Below are positions 59,905 through 64,000 of a stretch of DNA of 64,000 nucleotides, in pieces. Within the stretch, counting starts at the first letter, position 1; every line of letters begins with the position of its first letter. Source of the DNA: Terribacillus saccharophilus (GTDB taxonomy: Bacteria > Bacillota > Bacilli > Bacillales > Amphibacillaceae); assembly GCA_900110015.1 (NCBI GenBank), contig FOCD01000002.1, forward strand, positions 950,207-1,014,206, written 5' to 3'. A program made the position numbers and the translations under genes. Under the pieces are notes generated by a model. It was not told where the DNA came from. It worked only from the letters and a program-made list of their open reading frames with translations, and did not search any database.

Positions 59905-60341
59905 TCCAATACTCCTCTCGTCCATTCCAATACTTCTTCTTCCTGAGATCCTCTTGGTGATTGTTCTATTTTGAGCGGAGCAATTGGCGAATGATAGAAT
60001 TTGGCAAGCTTGTCCGCTGCCATGCAAAACATATCATCACCGCCAAATTGCGTATCACCAGTGCCGAACACGAACACCTTCTCCGGCTTATATCCAACAT
60101 CCGCCACAAAATCCTTCACATCGAATGGGGTATCACCTGATCCCCATGTATACGTACCAATCAGCATCGCATCATAATCTGGCACATGTGGAAACTGCTC
60201 ATTGCCATTAATGCAATAAAGCGTTACATCCTGCTGCTTATGCGTCAGCTCTTCCGCAATAAGCTTGGCAACTTCCTTCGTATTACCGCTGACGGAAGCA
60301 TAGGCGATGAGTAAGGTTTTTGTTTGGAGGGATTTCGGCAT
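59892..60341 (-). CDS. Flavodoxin, NrdI-like partner of nrdF
   Basis: A 149-residue flavodoxin. The FMN phosphate loop is ASVSGNTKEVA (about 14-24), with ring-binding loops TYTWGSGDTP (about 62-71) and GTGDTQFGGDDMFC (about 93-106). Its overlap with nrdF suggests it supplies electrons to assemble or repair the metal cofactor, as NrdI does, though its text is that of an ordinary flavodoxin such as YkuN. I start at 60341, with AGAGGA 9 bases before. Confidence 0.88.
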   Translation of the reverse strand: MPKSLQTKTLLIAYASVSGNTKEVAKLIAEELTHKQQDVTLYCINGNEQFPHVPDYDAMLIGTYTWGSGDTPFDVKDFVADVGYKPEKVFVFGTGDTQFGGDDMFCMAADKLAKFYHSPIAPLKIEQSPRGSQEEEVLEWTRGVLECLN

Positions 60342-60454
60342 CGTCGCTAATCCTCTTTCAGAAAGTCCCATCGTATCAGTCCATTCTGTTCAATATTTTA
60401 TCATATTCCGAGTCGATTCGATACTGTAAGCTGTTCCCTCTATTCTATCAGAGA

Positions 60455-60499
60455 AAACTATATATGGATATGATACTTCAGTTAAATTATATATGTAGT
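60455..60499. promoter_or_regulatory. Possible pair of NrdR boxes upstream of the flavodoxin-nrdF operon
   Basis: AAACTATATATGGATA and AAATTATATATGTAGT each match 11 of 16 positions of the NrdR box (ACACTATATATAGTGT). Their centres are 29 bases apart, slightly short of the usual 31-32. AT-richness makes chance matches likely. Confidence 0.3.
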
Positions 60500-60543
60500 A
60501 TTATTCAGTTAACTTTCTGCGTCTAATTAAAAACTAGCACACA

Positions 60544-60577
60544 AAAAAAGCCGGACATCAGCTGCCGGCTTATTTTT
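60544..60577 (-). terminator. Terminator of the Nudix-DinB operon
   Basis: Minus strand: AAGCCGGCAG, loop, CCGGCTT, then TTTTTG. Confidence 0.75.
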
Positions 60578-60600
60578 CGCTCATTCTTTTCAATTTGCAC

Positions 60601-61113
60601 CTACTTGTCCTCTAATTCCATTTCAGTATTAAGGTAGCTTACATCGACAGGAGCTCGGTTCATCTGTCGAGCCCAAATTGATAATTGCCCCATATGATGA
60701 ACAGAATGAAAGATAATATGGTTCAGAATACTATCCACACTATACTTGCTGTCATCCCAACTGACGTTAATTTCTTTGTCTACTTGCAAATGTGGCAATT
60801 CCTCTCGTATGAATGTATCTGCCATCTCCATCGTTTGAGTAGAAATCTCTTCCACTGATGCTAGCGTATTATAATCTTGAATAGTTAGTGGTACATCATT
60901 CTTTCCTCTTATTGCGTTTATCCAGCTATTTTCTACGTCAATGATATGAAGTAATGTTTCCAATATACTACCTTGCCCTCCAATACGGCTCTTGTTAAGT
61001 TCTGTAACCGGAATTGACTTACACCATTCCAGCCAACTATATCTAACATGCCAGCTGTACTGGAGGGAGGAGAGGTAATATTGTGGAAGTTCCGAACTTC
61101 TATTCATATTCAT
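60601..61113 (-). CDS. DinB-family protein
   Basis: A 170-residue four-helix-bundle protein with a three-histidine metal site: His in LETLLHIIDVE (about 56) and the pair in HIIFHSVHHMGQLSIW (about 138-141). The family includes thiol-dependent transferases and damage-inducible proteins. Its start overlaps the stop of the Nudix gene (ATGA). The ATG at 61107 is 6 bases from AGAGGA and may be the real start. Confidence 0.87.
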   Translation of the reverse strand: MNMNRSSELPQYYLSSLQYSWHVRYSWLEWCKSIPVTELNKSRIGGQGSILETLLHIIDVENSWINAIRGKNDVPLTIQDYNTLASVEEISTQTMEMADTFIREELPHLQVDKEINVSWDDSKYSVDSILNHIIFHSVHHMGQLSIWARQMNRAPVDVSYLNTEMELEDK

Positions 61114-61550
61114 TCCTCTTTTGTTACCGAATGAATAACCCCTTCATCCACATAAGGCACGCCGTTTCCAAGTAAATTCTCAATTCCGCCCGGATGATAT
61201 GTCATCACTTTATCCACTTCATCATAAGACTTCCATGCAGCTTCAGATATTTTCTCCGTATCCTGTATTAGTATTTCATCATTTAGCTGCTTAGCTTTAA
61301 ACGTTACAAAGGTAGCGTGTTCATTGATAGCTTGTAATTTTGCCTCGTTTACAGCAACAATAGTCGTTACTTCTACATCCAAACCTGTTTCTTCCTTTGC
61401 TTCCCGTACTGCAGCTTCGGCCAAGGATTCACCTGGTTCGACTAAGCCGCCCGGTAATGTCCAACTGTCGTTCTTTTTGTTATGTACCATAAGAATTTGC
61501 TGTGTCTTTTCATTATGAATCAATGCGTAAGCTACTCGTACTTCTTTCAT
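61110..61550 (-). CDS. Nudix hydrolase
   Basis: A 146-residue pyrophosphohydrolase, probably cleaning up damaged nucleotides. The full Nudix box GLVEPGESLAEAAVREAKEE and then TGL is at about 36-58, with all conserved Gly and Glu residues. I start at 61550, 7 bases after AGGAGG. The ATG at 61556 is too close. It is first in a two-gene operon with dinB. Confidence 0.92.
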   Translation of the reverse strand: MKEVRVAYALIHNEKTQQILMVHNKKNDSWTLPGGLVEPGESLAEAAVREAKEETGLDVEVTTIVAVNEAKLQAINEHATFVTFKAKQLNDEILIQDTEKISEAAWKSYDEVDKVMTYHPGGIENLLGNGVPYVDEGVIHSVTKEE

Positions 61551-61605
61551 TTCCATACCTCCTCTATTCTTTATCTCCAGTATATACCAAATAGGGATTT
61601 CCCTG

Positions 61606-61634
61606 TTGACATCAATAAAATAAACCCATATAGT
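61606..61634 (+). promoter_or_regulatory. Sigma-A promoter of the MFS-MarR operon
   Basis: Consensus TTGACA, 17 bases, TATAGT. An imperfect palindrome TTTAGTTAACTTAA (61639-61652) follows, a likely MarR operator. Confidence 0.75.
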
Positions 61635-61668
61635 TTAGTTTAGTTAACTTAATTATGAGGTGCTTACA

Positions 61669-62877
61669 ATGAACGCTTTATTTAAAAACAAACAATTCAG
61701 CTGTCTGCTCTTTTCCGAGCTCTTTACGGTCTTAAGTTTCTCCATGTATATGATTACAGTGTCCTGGTATGTGGTTGATGTGCTGCATCATCCTCAGTAT
61801 CTTGGCTTGGTAATGGCAGCTGCTTCGATACCACGTATGATCACTATGATAATTGGTGGTGTACTCGCTGATCGCATACAAAAATCAAAAATCTTGTTCA
61901 GTACGCAATTGCTAAAGGGCGTTTTACTAGGTATCCTGCTTTGGAGTGTAATGGATGATTCCTTAACTTTAGCTCTACTACTGATTGTGTCCTTTTTCAT
62001 CGGCTGTTTGGACGGTTTTTTCTTCCCAGCTCTTTCGTCTTTAATCCCGAGCATTGTTTCTCCGAAACAACTGCAGCCTGCCAATACACTTATTCATAGC
62101 TCACAGGAATTGCTTTATTTAATTGGTCCTGTTGCTGCTGGCGCTATCTTGCATTATTACAATTTCAGCGCTACCTTTGCTGTCAGCATTATAGCTACTT
62201 TAATAGGAGCTTGTTTTGTTTTCCCAGCTTTTATTAAGGATGCAAAGCCAGATAAGCACAAAGAAAAAACTTCATTTATTACGGAATTTAAAGAAGGATA
62301 TCGTTATCTGCGATCCTCTTCTATATATATATCTGCAATAAGCATTATTATCATCGTGAATTTCTTTGTTTTCGGTCCGATGTTCCTTAGCTTGCCTATC
62401 CTGGCTGAAGAACTTGGCGGCAGCGCTTTGGATCTTAGCTTCCTAGAGGCTGGTTTCTCTATTGGTTCCCTGACAGCCACTATCTTCTTACTTTTTTTCA
62501 CATTAAAAAAGAATCGCGGAAGGCTAATTCTTATATTCCTGATTGCCAGTGTTTTAGCTCTTGGAGTCTTTAGTCAAATCCCAAGTTTACATTGGCTGAT
62601 CCCAGTTGCAGCAATGATTGGATTTTTCGGTTTTATAACGTACATTCCAACTGATGTCATCATTCAGGAGAAAACCGATCCGGCGATGATGGGAAGGGTC
62701 ATGAGTATCGTATTCTTGGCTTCCACAGCATTCGACCCTATTTCTCAAACCCTATTCAGTTCCTTGATGAGCGTTGGTTTTTCTGCACGTATTCTTCTTG
62801 CCGCATTCGCTGGTACCGGATTACTTATGGCGGCTCTAGTATTTGCAAAAGCTAAAAAATGGCGTAATATGCAATAA
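61669..62877 (+). CDS. MFS drug-efflux-type transporter
   Basis: A 402-residue, 12-helix transporter of the MFS_3/enterobactin-exporter-like group. LFSELFTVLSFSMYMITVSW is near the N-terminus, MIIGGVLADRIQKSK forms the loop 2-3 motif, and a mid-loop PDKHKEKTSFITEFKEGYRY is at about 190-210. I start at the ATG 61669, with GAGGTG 6 bases before. The MarR gene follows by 28 bases and an operator-like palindrome lies at the promoter, so a drug-like inducer is probable. The substrate is unknown. Confidence 0.88.
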   Translation: MNALFKNKQFSCLLFSELFTVLSFSMYMITVSWYVVDVLHHPQYLGLVMAAASIPRMITMIIGGVLADRIQKSKILFSTQLLKGVLLGILLWSVMDDSLTLALLLIVSFFIGCLDGFFFPALSSLIPSIVSPKQLQPANTLIHSSQELLYLIGPVAAGAILHYYNFSATFAVSIIATLIGACFVFPAFIKDAKPDKHKEKTSFITEFKEGYRYLRSSSIYISAISIIIIVNFFVFGPMFLSLPILAEELGGSALDLSFLEAGFSIGSLTATIFLLFFTLKKNRGRLILIFLIASVLALGVFSQIPSLHWLIPVAAMIGFFGFITYIPTDVIIQEKTDPAMMGRVMSIVFLASTAFDPISQTLFSSLMSVGFSARILLAAFAGTGLLMAALVFAKAKKWRNMQ

Positions 62878-62905
62878 AGAAGTTGTTTTGGAAGGAACGA
62901 TGCAC

Positions 62906-63349
62906 ATGAGCCGTTCGTATAAGGAAATAATCCGAAGAATGAATGAAGCCTATGAGGAGTTTGGCATTCTTATCTCCCAAGAGACAAAGAAACTTGATGA
63001 GCTGGATTTAACGGTTCAGCAGGAATACATGCTGTCTTATATCCAGAGAAACAAGCAAACTACAGCCAACGATATTGCAGCAGATTTCGGCATCTCCAAA
63101 AGTGCTGTTAGCCAAGTACTATCTAAACTGGAGAAAAGAGACATGATCACAAAGCAAGCCAATCCCACAAATAAGCGGGAATACTTCTTGGCTCTTGGAA
63201 ACAATGGCCGAGAGTATATGGATAGTCTCAAGCAATTAGACGAGATACTCATCGATAAATATTATTCCAAGATTGACCTTGAGGAATTGCATCAAATGAC
63301 AGAAACAATGGTGCGCATTAATAACGTTATTCGGGAACAAAAGAAATAG
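62906..63349 (+). CDS. MarR-family regulator
   Basis: A 147-residue winged-helix repressor: VQQEYMLSYIQRNKQTTAND, IAADFGISKSAVSQVLSKLE (recognition helix) and a wing KRDMITKQANPTNKREYFLA. I start at 62906, 9 bases from AAGGA. ATG 62900 is the alternative. It is co-transcribed with the MFS gene and probably represses the pair. Confidence 0.9.
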   Translation: MSRSYKEIIRRMNEAYEEFGILISQETKKLDELDLTVQQEYMLSYIQRNKQTTANDIAADFGISKSAVSQVLSKLEKRDMITKQANPTNKREYFLALGNNGREYMDSLKQLDEILIDKYYSKIDLEELHQMTETMVRINNVIREQKK

Positions 63350-63381
63350 AGGTGCAGCCATTTGGCTGCACTTCTATTTTT
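63346..63381. terminator. Bidirectional terminator between the MarR and collagen-like genes
   Basis: AATAGAGGTGCAGCC, ATTT, GGCTGCACTTCTATT, then TTT. The first arm holds the MarR stop codon. Confidence 0.85.
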
Positions 63382-64000
63382 CTAGCTTAAACGGATGATT
63401 GTTAGTGATGCTCCAGTAGAGCCTCCGCCATTTAGCGTTGCCGTACCTACTAATCCGAATAATTGTAAAGCTACAGTATTTCCTGCTGTTAAATTAGTAA
63501 TAACTTCGCCATAATAACTTGATATTGAGACAGCAGGACTTACTACTGTTCCCGCAACCTGCGCACCATTCACTACAATTCGCGAAGAGATTAAAAGCGC
63601 CGCAGTTACGTTTATTTGATAAGTGATATAATACCTTCCTGTTGCAGGTACAGTGAATGTTGCCGCTCCACCGTTATAAACAAAGCCATCCAAGTTTTGC
63701 GCATTGGGAAGTGGTATATTAGTGCCTCCTAACAACACAGCTATAACGCTTCCGCTTGTATTAGCTGCATACATAGAACTGTCAGTAACGCCAGTACCAG
63801 TAGCTCCGGTTAATCCAGTTGAACCAGTTATTCCTGGCACCCCTGTCGGTCCTGCTACTCCTGTTACTCCCGCTGGACCAGTTGGACCCGCGATCCCAGT
63901 TGCTCCTGGCGCTCCGGTTGGGCCTGCTATTCCCGTTGCTCCTACTGCTCCAGTTGGGCCTGCTATTCCCGTCGCTCCCGCTGGGCCAGTTGGTCCTGCT
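63382..64000 (-). CDS. Collagen-like (BclA-type) exosporium/surface protein, 3' part
   Basis: The frame is open from the window edge, so the N-terminus and any signal are missing. The visible part starts with Gly-x-y triplets in 12-residue units ([48 protein letters not shown]), then [19 protein letters not shown] globular domain of about 135 residues follows (from [20 protein letters not shown], with [20 protein letters not shown], ending [11 protein letters not shown]), a C1q/TNF-like jelly roll as at the end of BclA. Such proteins form trimeric filaments on spores. The ATG-like GTG at 63840 is internal, not the start. Confidence 0.85.
   Translation of the reverse strand, partial: AGPTGPAGATGIAGPTGAVGATGIAGPTGAPGATGIAGPTGPAGVTGVAGPTGVPGITGSTGLTGATGTGVTDSSMYAANTSGSVIAVLLGGTNIPLPNAQNLDGFVYNGGAATFTVPATGRYYITYQINVTAALLISSRIVVNGAQVAGTVVSPAVSISSYYGEVITNLTAGNTVALQLFGLVGTATLNGGGSTGASLTIIRLS
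63840..64000 (-). repeat. Coding 36-base tandem repeats (collagen triplets)
   Basis: Four and a half units of about 36 bases encoding GPTGxxGxTGxA run to the window edge. Codon third positions vary while the protein pattern is kept, so selection acts on the protein. Copy number probably varies between strains. Confidence 0.75.

Noticed and set aside
63840..64000. The regularly repeated 36-base units looked at first like a CRISPR array.
   Set aside because: There are no unique spacers between direct repeats. The units are contiguous, in frame, and encode Gly-x-y triplets leading into a folded domain.
1..64000. tRNA, rRNA, tmRNA or other housekeeping RNA genes.
   Set aside because: I looked for GC-rich islands, CCA ends and known cores and found none. 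A covariance-model scan would settle it.

Overview
The window looks like chromosome of a low-GC, endospore-forming member of the Bacillaceae, most like the halotolerant soil genera (Terribacillus or Oceanobacillus type). The grounds are strong AGGAGG ribosome binding sites, sigma-A promoters, cre, Fur, Zur and MhqR-type operators, a CotX-family spore coat gene, a collagen-like exosporium gene, Rap phosphatases and a Bacillaceae intergenic repeat. The genus is an inference. I saw no rRNA, tRNA, CRISPR, intact transposase or integrase gene.

Layout. 1-3.9 kb: the end of a Gfo/Idh oxidoreductase gene, then a mannose-class PTS operon (EIIAB, EIIC, EIID) with a DUF956 (ManO) gene upstream. Its leader carries a LicT-type antiterminator site overlapping a long terminator hairpin, plus a cre site. 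4-9.5 kb: class B PBP, DbpA-type RNA helicase, membrane glycosyltransferase. 9.7-12.6 kb: a small membrane protein, a Rap-like TPR protein with a secreted Phr-like peptide gene, another Gfo/Idh oxidoreductase. 12.6-15.5 kb: a divergent FeoB-like GTPase transporter coupled to a flavin oxidoreductase behind a near-perfect Zur box. 15.5-19.7 kb: an MhqR-type quinone detoxification operon (mhqN, two mhqO-like genes, mhqD, wrbA) behind three operators. 19.8-21.6 kb: cstA with a cre site. 21.9-23.9 kb: an XRE-ImmA/IrrE gene apparently split by a local inversion.

24-32.4 kb: small membrane proteins, a VOC protein, a STAS protein, a second Rap-like protein without a phr, a GNAT-cupin fusion, a MaoC protein, a ProP-like transporter and a divergent TetR/SDR pair. 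32.4-41 kb: a LytST-type two-component operon, a GH13 glucosidase, an SDR and two tandem SEDS (FtsW/RodA) genes. 41-48 kb: uppP, divergent from the SEDS pair across a shared palindromic control region; a deoR-dtnK-pdxA2-gntP four-carbon sugar-acid operon; and a CNNM/CorC transporter with a structured leader. 48-56 kb: a beta-decarboxylating dehydrogenase, a lipoprotein, a Fur-controlled ferredoxin reductase divergent from fhuDBG, a MITE-like repeat, and a TetR-controlled SMR pump pair. 56-64 kb: spore coat genes, an orphan LicT antiterminator, nrdF with a flavodoxin, DinB, Nudix, an MFS-MarR pair and the edge-truncated collagen-like gene.

How the genes fit together. Carbon supply is tied to CcpA and LicT (PTS, cstA). 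Metals are handled by a Fur module and a proposed Zur module. Electrophile stress is handled by the Mhq module, and the envelope by PBP2A, the SEDS pair and UppP. The strongest novelty candidates are the Zur-controlled FeoB-like pair, the structured leader of the CNNM gene, the shared uppP/SEDS operator, the LicT-type attenuator on a mannose-class PTS, and the inversion-split XRE-ImmA gene.
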